DNA of 64,000 nt, from NCBI RefSeq assembly GCF_030034735.1, contig NZ_CP125370.1:3658001-3722000 (forward strand), given 5' to 3'. The notes under the pieces are model-generated. The model was not told the origin of the DNA. It was given only the letters and a program-made list of their open reading frames with translations, and ran no database searches. Position 1 is the stretch's first letter. The number at the start of each line of letters is the position of its first letter. Both the position numbers and the translations under genes were made by a program. This DNA is from Paenibacillus sp. RC334. Lineage in GTDB: Bacteria; Bacillota; Bacilli; Paenibacillales; Paenibacillaceae. Positions 8,550 through 17,233 of this stretch are shown piece by piece.

Positions 8550-9245
8550 TTAAAACGTATATTTTTCACGTGCATTCTGAATTTTGGCAATATACTTTTG
8601 CGTTTCTACCGGAAGCATGTTCAGCACAGCCATCAACTGCTCGTCACTATTCACGCCCAATCGCTGTACCCGTCCGGGGCCTGCATTATAAGCTGCCAAG
8701 GCCATATTTTCCTGTCCATTAAAACGCTTAATCTGGTAAGACAAATAACGAACTCCGGCATCAATATTTTGTGCAGGGTCATACGCATCGCTAACTCCCA
8801 ATCCTTGGGCCGTAGCATCCATAAGCTGCATAAGCCCTTTGGCTCCAGCTGAAGAAGTGACAAGCGGGTTAAACGAAGATTCTGTATCAATGACTGCTTT
8901 AATCAGCGACACCGGAACTCCGTATTTATTGCTGGCCTCGTTAATGAAATCATCATAAGCTGTAGGTTTGGTCGGCCCATCGGTTGCTGTGCCGGAAGCA
9001 GGATATACCGCCAATGGCGAAGTCGTTCCCCTCGATGGTCCCAATTGAAGCCAGAGCAACCCATTTTCATCCCTTGTAACGTCCCCTGAATTTACACGAG
9101 CTGCAGCATCATCTGTCTCCAACTGCCCTGCCTGCTCAAGTAATCCGGAAAAAGCGTCCGTTGTACCCGTTTGTGCTGTGGAACCTATATTACTCAACAA
9201 CTGCGTATCTATTATGGCCTTGGACACGCGCGGATCTATTTGCAT
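8550..9245 (-). CDS. Lytic transglycosylase, SLT/LysM-independent type
   Basis: A protein of 231 residues. The last 120 residues form a goose-type lysozyme/SLT domain: TESSFNPLVTSSAGAKGLMQ contains the catalytic Glu and the family's G-A-x-G-L-M-Q motif, then NIDAGVRYLS and LAAYNAGPGRV follow. The first 110 residues are low-complexity (Gln, Ala, Thr, Asp). No signal peptide or membrane segment is evident, which is odd for a wall enzyme. It cleaves peptidoglycan strands between MurNAc and GlcNAc to give anhydro ends; spore or cell-separation roles are possible. It has its own terminator. The start codon lacks a strong ribosome binding site. Confidence 0.88.
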   Translation of the reverse strand: MQIDPRVSKAIIDTQLLSNIGSTAQTGTTDAFSGLLEQAGQLETDDAAARVNSGDVTRDENGLLWLQLGPSRGTTSPLAVYPASGTATDGPTKPTAYDDFINEASNKYGVPVSLIKAVIDTESSFNPLVTSSAGAKGLMQLMDATAQGLGVSDAYDPAQNIDAGVRYLSYQIKRFNGQENMALAAYNAGPGRVQRLGVNSDEQLMAVLNMLPVETQKYIAKIQNAREKYTF

Positions 9246-9342
9246 GTGGCATTCCCAACTTTCTTTAGTTGTTATATCCCAAACAGCCTATCATTACTGC
9301 TTATGATACAACGTTTTGATATGTACTGCCATACTTTTTAAG

Positions 9343-9381
9343 GAAAAAAGCTCCGCATCTGTCGAATTGACAGCGGAGCTT
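9343..9381 (-). terminator. Terminator of the 9470-9865 gene
   Basis: AGCTCCGCTGTC pairs with GACAGATGCGGAGCT around AATTC on the minus strand and is followed by TTTTTTCC. Confidence 0.85.
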
Positions 9382-9469
9382 CATGGTACTGGGTCAATAC
9401 AGAATAGATCGCTTATAATTTTACTCGAACAGAGCAAGCGATCACCTGGCTTTTCGTGCCTTCACGAGA

Positions 9470-9865
9470 TCAACGAACAAACGGAATAAAAGCAAAGTAA
9501 CTTAATGTCGCCAGCGCACCCAGTCCAATCGACCAAATACCTGTTGTTTTGTTACCATTTACATAAGCAAAAAAGCCCAACACTGCAGCAATAGGCCCCA
9601 GCACAATAGACCACATAAACAGTGCAGCAATTCCTGCGGCTAGACCGATATAGCCAGAGATACGTCCACTTTGGCTTATGACATGCTGCTCATCCTTGTC
9701 CTCATGCCGAGTCACGGCTGGTGAGCCTGGAGCTACCTCAGCCGCATATTCCTCCCGGTGATTGCGACGCTTGGCAGACCGCTCTTGAGTGCGACGGGGG
9801 TAGTCCACACGCTCACGGCTAAAATGCTCTTGGTCTTGATGCTTATCAGTTTTATGATCCTCCAT
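9470..9865 (-). CDS. Small two-pass membrane protein, DUF4190-like
   Basis: A protein of 131 residues from ATG 9865, with GGAGGTG nine bases upstream; an in-frame TTG six codons earlier sits on the ribosome binding site itself. The first 65 residues are highly charged (Asp, Glu, Arg, His, Lys) and likely cytoplasmic and disordered. Two hydrophobic segments follow at about residues 72-100 and 107-128, with the Gly-rich SGYIGLAAGIAALFMW and FAYVNGNKTTGIWSIGLGAL pattern typical of DUF4190-type proteins. The function is unknown. It has its own terminator and a nearby DUF1540 gene on the same strand. Confidence 0.65.
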   Translation of the reverse strand: MEDHKTDKHQDQEHFSRERVDYPRRTQERSAKRRNHREEYAAEVAPGSPAVTRHEDKDEQHVISQSGRISGYIGLAAGIAALFMWSIVLGPIAAVLGFFAYVNGNKTTGIWSIGLGALATLSYFAFIPFVR

Positions 9866-9910
9866 AATACACTGCACCTCCAAATACGTAATGATTCGCG
9901 GTATGAATTT

Positions 9911-10138
9911 TTACAGGGACTTTGGTTTAAAAGTGTGGCAACAGGTTGCAGCAGATGTTGCAGCCTGGTCACGTTCAACTGAGCTGAAGCTTTCACCCGC
10001 ATATTCTTCATCAAATTTTTTTCCTGCATGACTGTCAATTTCTATCATGATCAAATCTGCCTTGCACAAGTTGTTTTCTCCCCAATAATGACAATTGGCT
10101 ACGCTGCATTTGACTATTGGCTTGGCCTCTTGGCTCAT
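9911..10138 (-). CDS. DUF1540 cysteine-rich small protein
   Basis: A protein of 75 residues from ATG 10138, with GAGGTG upstream. Its sequence has the DUF1540 Cys pattern: VKCSVANCHYWGENNLCKA, then a downstream HTFKPKSL tail preceded by ATCCHTF. Conserved cysteines at about residues 11, 16, 25 and a C-terminal CC pair suggest a small metal-bound or disulfide fold. Family members are common in spore formers and clostridia, and several are expressed during sporulation; no biochemical activity is known. A frame extends farther upstream but overlaps the terminator hairpin of the next gene and has no translation signal. Confidence 0.8.
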   Translation of the reverse strand: MSQEAKPIVKCSVANCHYWGENNLCKADLIMIEIDSHAGKKFDEEYAGESFSSVERDQAATSAATCCHTFKPKSL

Positions 10139-10214
10139 GATTATCACCTCGGATTCATTGTCTCCCCCGTAGCGTTCACCTATGCGCCACGGCATATGGC
10201 AGTTGGTGACATAC

Positions 10215-10273
10215 GAAAAAAGCCGTTTCCGGCACCTCCTCCAAACTGGCAGGAAGCAAACAGGAAACGGCTT
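10215..10273 (-). terminator. Terminator of the ypuI-like gene
   Basis: Eleven-base perfect arms AAGCCGTTTCC and GGAAACGGCTT flank a 32-base loop; TTTTTTCG follows on the minus strand. Confidence 0.75.
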
Positions 10274-10324
10274 GCTTGTCTCATATGTTTTTGTTTTCAA
10301 TTAAAAAAATCTCTGGCTAGATGC

Positions 10325-10831
10325 TTACGCATGTGTACGGCGAGTCTGCATCCGGCGCTGAGTCAAATAATCACTTTCATAATAAGCAAGATCATCGCGC
10401 AATTCTTCAAAATTTTTCGTAATGTCCATGATCACTTCGCGGGCGGGCGTTACTGGCGTTTTACGGAAGCGTATAGCATCTTGTCCCGTATAAGCGTAGC
10501 GTCCATCCTCTGCGTAAGATTCATTTTTGGGATAAAAAAAGCTGTTCACGCAGTCATGGTAAACGTTATACAATGCCTTTTCCGCAAAATCGACGTCAAA
10601 GTTGGCACGGCGCAAAGCCACACCCAGCTTTTCATAAGATATTTCGGAAAAAACAAGGACATGGCGGAGATCCGACAAAAAGCCTTTGTAAAAGAGTACG
10701 GACTCCTCACTGCGATCCACAGCCAGCTCCGGCAGTGCATGCTCATTAAGGAATGCTTCCACCCGTTCCACGGCAGATTTCAGTTTCTCCTGCGCCGACT
10801 CACATAATTTTTGTACGTTGACTGCTGACAT
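10325..10831 (-). CDS. ypuI: YpuI/DUF3907 family protein
   Basis: A protein of 168 residues, soluble and predominantly helical by eye. It begins MSAVNVQKLCESAQEKL and contains the Tyr/Phe-rich segment NVYHDCVNSFFYPKNESYAE and RYAYTGQDAIRFR, which I recall from B. subtilis YpuI. The family is restricted to Bacillales and has no known activity. The ATG is preceded by AAGGGGGAG. It is transcribed divergently from the subtilase gene at 11019 and ends in a strong terminator. The family assignment is from memory of the sequence pattern. Confidence 0.7.
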   Translation of the reverse strand: MSAVNVQKLCESAQEKLKSAVERVEAFLNEHALPELAVDRSEESVLFYKGFLSDLRHVLVFSEISYEKLGVALRRANFDVDFAEKALYNVYHDCVNSFFYPKNESYAEDGRYAYTGQDAIRFRKTPVTPAREVIMDITKNFEELRDDLAYYESDYLTQRRMQTRRTHA

Positions 10832-11018
10832 TAATGCAGCTCCCCCTTATTTGTTGCTTCTTCATCAATTTGGTTACCCGAAAATAGATCCTTCTTAACC
10901 GAAAGAGCTATAATTTTCAGTATTTATCCTAACACAAATAAGGATTGAAAGGTATAAAAACATGCCAACCTTCTCACGCTAAACCATAAATTCATAAACT
11001 CCCAAGGAGGACGGTCCC

Positions 11019-12902
11019 ATGTCTCGGCAAAAATGGTTAAAACCCCTGATCGGAGCAGCCGCCGGGGTGCTTATCATCACCCTGATGCTGCCTTCCCGAG
11101 ATCACCGCCACACACCACAGCCCGAATATACGGCAAAAGTGGTGCCACAGCAGGAAAAGCAGCTCAAAAAAGGAATGTTGGCTTTGGACTTGTCCGCTAC
11201 GGATACCATCACTCGCATGGATGCGAGGCAGGATATTGAATACGTAATGCGAGAACTGAATGATAAAACTAATGATCAGAAAAAGCATTTTGCCCGCAAG
11301 CTTCAGCAGTCGCACAGTCATCTTCACACACTGCAATGGATCAATACACGTGACGGGAAGAGCACTACCTACACAGGCAGCAAGGCACAACCTCGTCTGC
11401 TTAATCACATTCAAGTCAAAAACAGCCTGGCTGCGGCTCGCCGTTCCGTCCTGCAAAACAAATCTTACGAGTCCGCTGCTTTTCAGGCAGAGGATGGAAA
11501 ATATTTTGTCATGGCAGAGCCATCGACTGACGGGACATACGGCGTTGCCGCGCTGGTCAGCCAGCAAGTGCTTCGTGACGTGGAAAAGCATCAGCGTAAA
11601 AACCTGCGCCTGATCCCATACCCGAAGGAAGGCAGCTACAAAATCGAATCTGTACATCCCGACACACTGCATGATATTACTGTCAAGACGGGACATGACA
11701 ATGAAAATGCGAGCCATTATTTTGAAAATGAAATCGTCGTTCGCTTCCGCCAAAATCCTGATCAACGGCAATTACGCGATATTGCAGCAGATTTGAACTG
11801 TGAGCCAGGCCGAAAGCTCGGTTATACGTATGTGTTCCATTCGAATAACATGAACTTCAAAGAGCTAAAGCAATATTTCTCGCAGAAGTGGAACCCGATA
11901 TATGCAGAACCTCACTACATGTATCTGACTAATGAAAAAACACCCGTAAAAGCGTCGGATGTCTCTATTCCGAATGACCTGCTCTTTTCCCGCTATCAGT
12001 GGAATCTGCCGGCCACTGAAACCAACCGGGGCTGGGCGCTATCCAAAGGCAGCAAAAACGTAGTCGTAGCCGTCGTGGATACGGGAGTAGATATGGACCA
12101 TCCTGATCTAAAGGGCCAAATCCTAGCGGGACACAACGTAGTCAGCCCGAAGGAAAAGCCTTACGATGACGTCGGTCACGGAACGCATGTTGCCGGCATT
12201 ATTTCCGCGCTTGTGAACAACGGCGAGGGTGTTGCTGGCATGACATGGTACAACAAGGTTATGCCAGTCAAGGTACTCGATCAGTCCGGCTCCGGTACCA
12301 CATATTCCGTGGCAGAGGGCATTATATGGGCCGCAGACCATGGAGCCAAGGTCATTAATTTGAGCCTCGGCAATTATGCGCAAGCTGAATTTTTGCACGA
12401 TGCGATTAAATATGCCTATGACAAGGATATTGTATTAGTCGCGGCCACGGGAAATGATAATACGGAACGGCCTGGCTATCCCGCTGCCTATCCTGAAGTA
12501 TTTGCCGTATCTGCCACAGACGCGTCCATGCACCGTGCTTCCTTTTCCAACTACGGAGATTATGTTGACGTTATGGCCCCCGGCGCAAGCATAGCAAGCA
12601 CGTATCCGGGGAACCAATACGCTGCCCTCTCAGGCACTTCAATGGCCAGTCCGCATGTATCAGCGCTTGCGGCCCTCGTTCGTTCCATCAACCCCGACCT
12701 GACGAACAAAGAGGTCATGGAATTGATGAGAAACAGCGTGATTGATTTGGGTACACCGGGGCATGACAAATATTTCGGATATGGCCAAATCGATGTATAT
12801 AAGGCGTTGAAAGCAGCTCAACGTCCGTATGTTCCTTTGCAGTTTTATCCACAGCATTTGGGTGACAAGATAAAATCTCTCTTGAAGATGCTGGAAACGT
12901 AA
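11019..12902 (+). CDS. Membrane-anchored S8 subtilisin-like serine protease
   Basis: A protein of 627 residues. One hydrophobic segment at about residues 9-25 acts as signal anchor. A long region (26-300) follows, and its last part, including VVRFRQNPDQRQLRDIAADL, resembles a subtilase propeptide. The peptidase domain spans about 325-600 with the catalytic triad Asp354 (VVDTGVDMDHPD), His387 (GHGTHVAGI) and Ser541 (GTSMASPH); the oxyanion Asn lies in AATGNDN. The order and motifs match thermitase/subtilisin clans. The ATG has AAGGAGG upstream and a terminator follows directly. Extracellular proteolysis or envelope processing is likely; the substrate is unknown. Confidence 0.93.
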   Translation: MSRQKWLKPLIGAAAGVLIITLMLPSRDHRHTPQPEYTAKVVPQQEKQLKKGMLALDLSATDTITRMDARQDIEYVMRELNDKTNDQKKHFARKLQQSHSHLHTLQWINTRDGKSTTYTGSKAQPRLLNHIQVKNSLAAARRSVLQNKSYESAAFQAEDGKYFVMAEPSTDGTYGVAALVSQQVLRDVEKHQRKNLRLIPYPKEGSYKIESVHPDTLHDITVKTGHDNENASHYFENEIVVRFRQNPDQRQLRDIAADLNCEPGRKLGYTYVFHSNNMNFKELKQYFSQKWNPIYAEPHYMYLTNEKTPVKASDVSIPNDLLFSRYQWNLPATETNRGWALSKGSKNVVVAVVDTGVDMDHPDLKGQILAGHNVVSPKEKPYDDVGHGTHVAGIISALVNNGEGVAGMTWYNKVMPVKVLDQSGSGTTYSVAEGIIWAADHGAKVINLSLGNYAQAEFLHDAIKYAYDKDIVLVAATGNDNTERPGYPAAYPEVFAVSATDASMHRASFSNYGDYVDVMAPGASIASTYPGNQYAALSGTSMASPHVSALAALVRSINPDLTNKEVMELMRNSVIDLGTPGHDKYFGYGQIDVYKALKAAQRPYVPLQFYPQHLGDKIKSLLKMLET

Positions 12903-12923
12903 AAAAGTTTCCGTTTGGGCAAA

Positions 12924-12957
12924 AAGCAGCCATGTACGCTCCATGGCTGCTTTTTTG
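12924..12957 (+). terminator. Terminator of the subtilase gene
   Basis: AAGCAGCCATG pairs with CATGGCTGCTT around seven bases, followed by TTTTG. It may also serve the convergent cotD-like gene. Confidence 0.9.
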
Positions 12958-12964
12958 TAATCCC

Positions 12965-13207
12965 TTAGCGCTTAGAGCTGCTACGTACCTGACGCTTGCC
13001 ATTACTGCGAGTATGACTGCGGGTATGACAGCAAGGATCAGAAGGGTCTTTTACAGTCACTGGGAATACATGGTGTGGTACAGGTATAATGTGCGCTTGG
13101 TTGATAATTTCAATCGGATGAATAACAGGCACCACTTGTGGGAAAAATTGATGATTTACAAATTGGATCGGCGGGCACACGATCGGTTCGTTAGGGCAAT
13201 GACTCAT
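12965..13207 (-). CDS. CotD-like spore coat protein
   Basis: A protein of 80 residues from ATG 13207, with AAAGGAG nine bases upstream. The sequence is rich in His, Pro, Val and Ile: MSHCPNEPIVCPPI, VVPVIHPIEIINQAH, VPHHVFPV and a C-terminal CCHTRSHTRS. This is the pattern of CotD of Bacillus (N-terminal His/Cys, alternating hydrophobic and His-Pro segments, a central VxHIHP-like motif and CC near the end). CotD is an inner coat protein made late in the mother cell, under sigma-K and GerE in B. subtilis. I could not place a confident sigma-K promoter. The assignment rests on composition and motif order. Confidence 0.65.
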   Translation of the reverse strand: MSHCPNEPIVCPPIQFVNHQFFPQVVPVIHPIEIINQAHIIPVPHHVFPVTVKDPSDPCCHTRSHTRSNGKRQVRSSSKR

Positions 13208-13294
13208 AATGTGCAACTCCTTTCGGTGAATTAGTACAGCATATTGCGAAGGGGCTCCCTGTGATTGGATGATTACCCCCTATTACAAATATCC

Positions 13295-14770
13295 TTACAA
13301 AATAGGCCTTCGTTCCATGATGACCGAGCGGTCAAGCAGTTCTCCCAGCAAGCGGCATAACTTGCGCAATCCTGCTTCGAGTGTGTCCTTGGCCGTGTAT
13401 GAAAAGGAAATACGAATATGATTACTTTCCATACCACCTGCATAACATACCCCGCCGGGTAAAAAAGATATGCCTTCCCGATCAGCTAATCGTCCCAGCT
13501 CTGCGATATCAACAACAGGCGGGAGTTTTATCCATATATTAAGACCACCCTCAGGTGCTTGCCAGGTGACTTCTGCAGGGGCAAAGCGTTGGAGTGTGTG
13601 CAAAGCAGTTGTCAGACGGTCCTGCATTTGATCTCTTAACGAGACAAGATGGTTATCCAGCCGATGCCTGATGAAAGGTAACAATGCTTTTTGCGTCAAC
13701 AGAGGGCTTCCCAGATCCGTAGTTGACTTGGCTGCCACAAGGCGGTCCAGCACACTTCCTGTAGCCACTACACAAGCGATGCGACAGCCGGGAGCGACGG
13801 TTTTACTGAAGCTTTTAATATAAATCACATGTCCGGACAAATCATGCGCCTTGATGGAAAGCGGCGGCTTTGTTTTGTAGTACAGATCAGAAAACGGATC
13901 ATCTTCGACGATCAGACAATGATAACTTTGCGCCAGATCCAGAAGTTGCATGCGTCTGACCGTCGTTAAGGTTGTTCCAGTGGGATTATGAAAGGTAGGT
14001 ATCGTATAGATCAGCTTTGGAGGATGAGTGTCACAGAGGCGTGTCAGGATATCCATGCGCATGCCCTGCTCATCCATCGGAATCATGACCACCTTGGCAC
14101 CTCGGCTGGTGAATACATCAATCGCACCCGTATACGTAGGAGCCTCCATATAGACGACGTCACCAGGGCCAACGAACGTACGCGCCACAAGATCAATCCC
14201 CTGTTGGGCACCGCTTGTCACAAGCAGATGTTCTGCTTCAGTACGGACTCCACGTTCGCTCAGGTGAACTGCAAATACTTCCCTCAGTTCTACATCCCCT
14301 TCGAAGGTGCCGTAAACAGCCATCGCATCGGGATCTTCGGAGGATAAACGTCGGGTATCGTCAATGATTTCACGAGTGGGAAGAAGCTCTGGCTGAACTG
14401 CCGCAATATGAAATGAATAGGGAACCTGACGGCTATGATTAAAGTTTCTCCACAACTGTGCACGCGGCAAGTAATCAATCAGCGACATTTGCCATGATAA
14501 ATCCAGCGCTTCCTCACGATGCAATGACACAGAAGGTTCGGCTACATAGCATCCCTTTCCCTGTGTACACACCACAAGATGTATGGATTCCAGCTCCGCA
14601 TACGCCTTGCTTACAGTTACAGGGCTAACGGAAAGCAGACTGGACAAATGGCGGACAGAGGGAAGCTTTGTACCCTGAGGCAGCAGTCCTGACTGGATAC
14701 GGTCCGCCAATGTTTTGGCAATCTGTAAATATAATTTAACACTGCTATTGCGGCTGAGTTCAATATGCAT
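13295..14770 (-). CDS. MocR/GntR-type regulator with PLP aminotransferase domain
   Basis: A protein of 491 residues from ATG 14770, with GGAGGG nine bases upstream; an in-frame TTG at 14821 has no such site. A GntR winged helix (about residues 10-75: LYLQIAKTLADRIQSGLLP, LPSVRHLSSLLSVSPVTVSKA) is joined to a fold-type I aminotransferase domain. The PLP lysine is in YIKSFSKTVAPGCR, the Asp in VEDDPFSDLYY, and HNPTGTT is present. MocR proteins sense PLP or amino compounds and control nearby transport or amino-acid genes. It lies divergent from the marR-ABC operon, so its target is uncertain. Confidence 0.9.
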   Translation of the reverse strand: MHIELSRNSSVKLYLQIAKTLADRIQSGLLPQGTKLPSVRHLSSLLSVSPVTVSKAYAELESIHLVVCTQGKGCYVAEPSVSLHREEALDLSWQMSLIDYLPRAQLWRNFNHSRQVPYSFHIAAVQPELLPTREIIDDTRRLSSEDPDAMAVYGTFEGDVELREVFAVHLSERGVRTEAEHLLVTSGAQQGIDLVARTFVGPGDVVYMEAPTYTGAIDVFTSRGAKVVMIPMDEQGMRMDILTRLCDTHPPKLIYTIPTFHNPTGTTLTTVRRMQLLDLAQSYHCLIVEDDPFSDLYYKTKPPLSIKAHDLSGHVIYIKSFSKTVAPGCRIACVVATGSVLDRLVAAKSTTDLGSPLLTQKALLPFIRHRLDNHLVSLRDQMQDRLTTALHTLQRFAPAEVTWQAPEGGLNIWIKLPPVVDIAELGRLADREGISFLPGGVCYAGGMESNHIRISFSYTAKDTLEAGLRKLCRLLGELLDRSVIMERRPIL

Positions 14771-14932
14771 CGGAATCGTCCCTCCAGGATCTTGACCATT
14801 GGCTTCCATTGTAACATTCAATCACTTGATAGACGACGCGAATCGGCCGAACGAGCTTCTTTTTCCCAGATCATCGATCCCATTCAATGTATTCCCGTCA
14901 TGGATGCTTCTTTTATTCCATATTTTCTCGAA

Positions 14933-14961
14933 TTGACTTTTTACCCGGGCATCATTATTAT
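14933..14961 (+). promoter_or_regulatory. Promoter of the marR-ABC exporter operon
   Basis: TTGACT (14933-14938), a 17-base spacer and TATTAT (14956-14961). It is placed 40 bases before the marR start codon. Confidence 0.75.
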
Positions 14962-14976
14962 CTTATAGTATAAGAT
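14960..14976 (+). promoter_or_regulatory. Palindromic operator candidate for the MarR protein
   Basis: ATCTTATAGTATAAGAT is a perfect 8+8 inverted repeat around a central G. It overlaps the end of the -10 box and the predicted transcription start, the usual place for an autoregulatory MarR site. Confidence 0.65.
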
Positions 14977-15000
14977 AAAAGTTAGAAGGTGTTGTGACCA

Positions 15001-15411
15001 TTGGATTATAAGATATTAGCGAAAGAACTGTTCGAGTATGTTGTCAAATCGCGCAAACCGGCATTAGAGGAACGAGGACACTTCTCACGTGGTGAAATGG
15101 GGATTCTCATCTGTCTGAATTTCAATCAGGACGGGGTTACCTCGGGCCACTTGAGCGAATACTTGTCCGTCAGTACGGGACGGGTAGCAACGGCGCTGAA
15201 GAGCCTGGAGAAGAAAGGTCTGGTTGTACGCCATACCGATGTCACCGACAAACGTAAGGTGATTGTATTCATTACGGATTCAGGCAAGCAATTTATGATT
15301 GACAAGTATAATGAAGGAATCGCATGGACCGAGAGCATTCTCCGCAAGCTGGATGAACAGGATGCCAAAGAATTTATCCGACTCATTAAGCTTATTGTCT
15401 CTAAAAGTTGA
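15001..15411 (+). CDS. MarR family transcriptional regulator
   Basis: A protein of 136 residues. Start TTG at 15001 is chosen because AAGGTG lies ten bases upstream and no ATG occurs in frame nearby. A winged-helix core is visible: GEMGILICLNF, then VTSGHLSEYLSVSTGRVATALKSLEKKG (recognition helix) and the wing VRHTDVTDKRKVIVFITDSG. It is the first gene of an operon with two ABC exporter half-transporters. By analogy with other MarR-ABC operons it probably represses its own promoter at the 14960-14976 palindrome and is released by a toxic ligand. Confidence 0.9.
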   Translation: MDYKILAKELFEYVVKSRKPALEERGHFSRGEMGILICLNFNQDGVTSGHLSEYLSVSTGRVATALKSLEKKGLVVRHTDVTDKRKVIVFITDSGKQFMIDKYNEGIAWTESILRKLDEQDAKEFIRLIKLIVSKS

Positions 15412-15469
15412 ATTCATATGTAAATTGCACCAAACACCTAAGATTTTCAGATAAAAGGAGAGCAACAGA

Positions 15470-17233
15470 ATGCTGAAGATATTCAAATATCTCAAGAAAA
15501 ATGAATGGATGCTCGTGCTTTGCAGCCTGGCTTTCATTGTTGTGCAGGTATGGCTTGATCTGAAGCTGCCTGATTATATGGCGGAAATTACGACCAAGCT
15601 GCAAACGGAAGGAACGCCTATGTCGGAACTGCTGATTCCCGGCAGTTACATGCTGTTGTGTGCCGTCGGCAGTATGATTGCATCTATTATTGTCGGCTAT
15701 TTCGCGGCGAAGGTGGCGGCAGGGCTGGCCATGCGTCTGCGTGCGATGGTCTTTGATAAGACCCTATCCTTTTCGATGGAAGAGATGAACAGCTTTTCGA
15801 CGGCAAGCCTCATCACCCGCTCCACGAACGATGTTACCCAGATTCAAACGGTGGTTGCGCTGGGGCTGCAGGTGATCATCAAGGCACCGATACTGGCCGT
15901 GTGGGCCATTGTGAAGATTGCGGATAAAAACTGGCAGTGGACCGCCTCTACTGGAGCGGCCGTGGCTGCCCTGATCCTGATGCTGAGTGTCATTGTTATT
16001 TTCGCTCTCCCAAGTTTCCAGAGAATCCAGCGTCTCACCGATAATCTGAACAAGGTAACACGTGAGCATCTGACCGGACTTCGGGTGGTGCGCGCTTATA
16101 ATGCAGATCAGTATCAGGAGCAGAAGTTCGAGCAGGCCAACGTCGAATTGACGAATACAAACCTGTTTGCGAACCGGTTAATGACGATGATTGGCCCGGG
16201 TATGACCTTTATTATGTCGGGTCTGAGTGTCTCTATCTATTGGATCGGCGCTTACCTCATTAACGGCGCGGCCGTGCCGGACCGCATTACGCTGTTCTCC
16301 AATATGGTCGTATTCTCCTCATATGCGATGCAGGTGGTCATGGCCTTTATGATGGTAAGTATGATATTCATCCTGATGCCTCGCGCTTCGATCTCTGCCA
16401 AACGGATCATGGAGATATTGAATACCGAATCCAGCATCGTTAACGGGCATGAGACGGCTGGAGAAGAGGGCGTTATGGGTCAGGTTGAATTCCGTAATGT
16501 CAGCTTCAAATATCCGGACGCGGATGAGCCTGTGCTTCGCAACATTAGCTTTACGGCGAAACGGGGCGAGACGGTTGCCTTTATTGGCGCAACAGGCAGC
16601 GGCAAAACCAGCGTAATCAATTTGATTCCCCGTTTCTACGATGTGACCGAGGGAGAGGTGCTTGTGGATGGTGTGAATGTCAGAAACTATAAGCAGCAGG
16701 CACTCCATAACAAAATCGGGTATGTCCCTCAAAGAGCCGTGCTTTTCAGCGGTACGGTGGCATCCAACGTTTCGTATGGCAATAACGGAAAAGAAGGAGC
16801 TTCGGAAAAACTCGTTAAAGCAGCCATAGGGATTGCCCAAAGCACGGAGTTTGTCGAAAAAATGGACGGTCAGTATCAGGGACGGATTTCACAAGGTGGA
16901 GCTAACGTGTCCGGTGGTCAAAAGCAGCGTCTGTCCATTGCGCGTGCCATCTACCGTCAGCCGGAGATTTATATCTTCGATGATTCCTTTTCAGCACTGG
17001 ACTACAAAACAGACCGGATTCTGCGCTCGGCTCTCAAAAAAGAAACTGACCATGCTACCACACTCATTGTTGCTCAGCGCATAGGCACCATTAAAGACGC
17101 TGACCGAATTATCGTACTGGAACAGGGTGAGGTTGTAGGAAGCGGCACACATGATGAGCTGATGGCGAACTGCAGCACCTATCAGGAGATCGCTTATTCG
17201 CAGCTTTCGAAGGAGGAACTCGTACATGGATAA
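15470..17233 (+). CDS. ABC exporter half-transporter, degenerate-site subunit
   Basis: A protein of 587 residues: six membrane segments (about 1-310), then a nucleotide-binding domain. It shows Walker A GATGSGKTSV, signature VSGGQKQR, and Walker B with IYIFDDSFSALD, in which the usual catalytic Glu after Walker B is Asp, and H-loop region IVAQRIG, where the switch His is Gln. This degenerate catalytic site is typical of one half of heterodimeric type IV exporters (TM287/288, BmrCD). The start ATG has AAAAGGAG upstream. The gene overlaps the second subunit by eight bases. A multidrug or peptide exporter is likely. Confidence 0.93.
   Translation: MLKIFKYLKKNEWMLVLCSLAFIVVQVWLDLKLPDYMAEITTKLQTEGTPMSELLIPGSYMLLCAVGSMIASIIVGYFAAKVAAGLAMRLRAMVFDKTLSFSMEEMNSFSTASLITRSTNDVTQIQTVVALGLQVIIKAPILAVWAIVKIADKNWQWTASTGAAVAALILMLSVIVIFALPSFQRIQRLTDNLNKVTREHLTGLRVVRAYNADQYQEQKFEQANVELTNTNLFANRLMTMIGPGMTFIMSGLSVSIYWIGAYLINGAAVPDRITLFSNMVVFSSYAMQVVMAFMMVSMIFILMPRASISAKRIMEILNTESSIVNGHETAGEEGVMGQVEFRNVSFKYPDADEPVLRNISFTAKRGETVAFIGATGSGKTSVINLIPRFYDVTEGEVLVDGVNVRNYKQQALHNKIGYVPQRAVLFSGTVASNVSYGNNGKEGASEKLVKAAIGIAQSTEFVEKMDGQYQGRISQGGANVSGGQKQRLSIARAIYRQPEIYIFDDSFSALDYKTDRILRSALKKETDHATTLIVAQRIGTIKDADRIIVLEQGEVVGSGTHDELMANCSTYQEIAYSQLSKEELVHG

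Noticed and set aside
13208..13294. Sigma-K promoter in front of the cotD-like gene
   Set aside because: Only weak, off-consensus boxes are present, so I did not list one.
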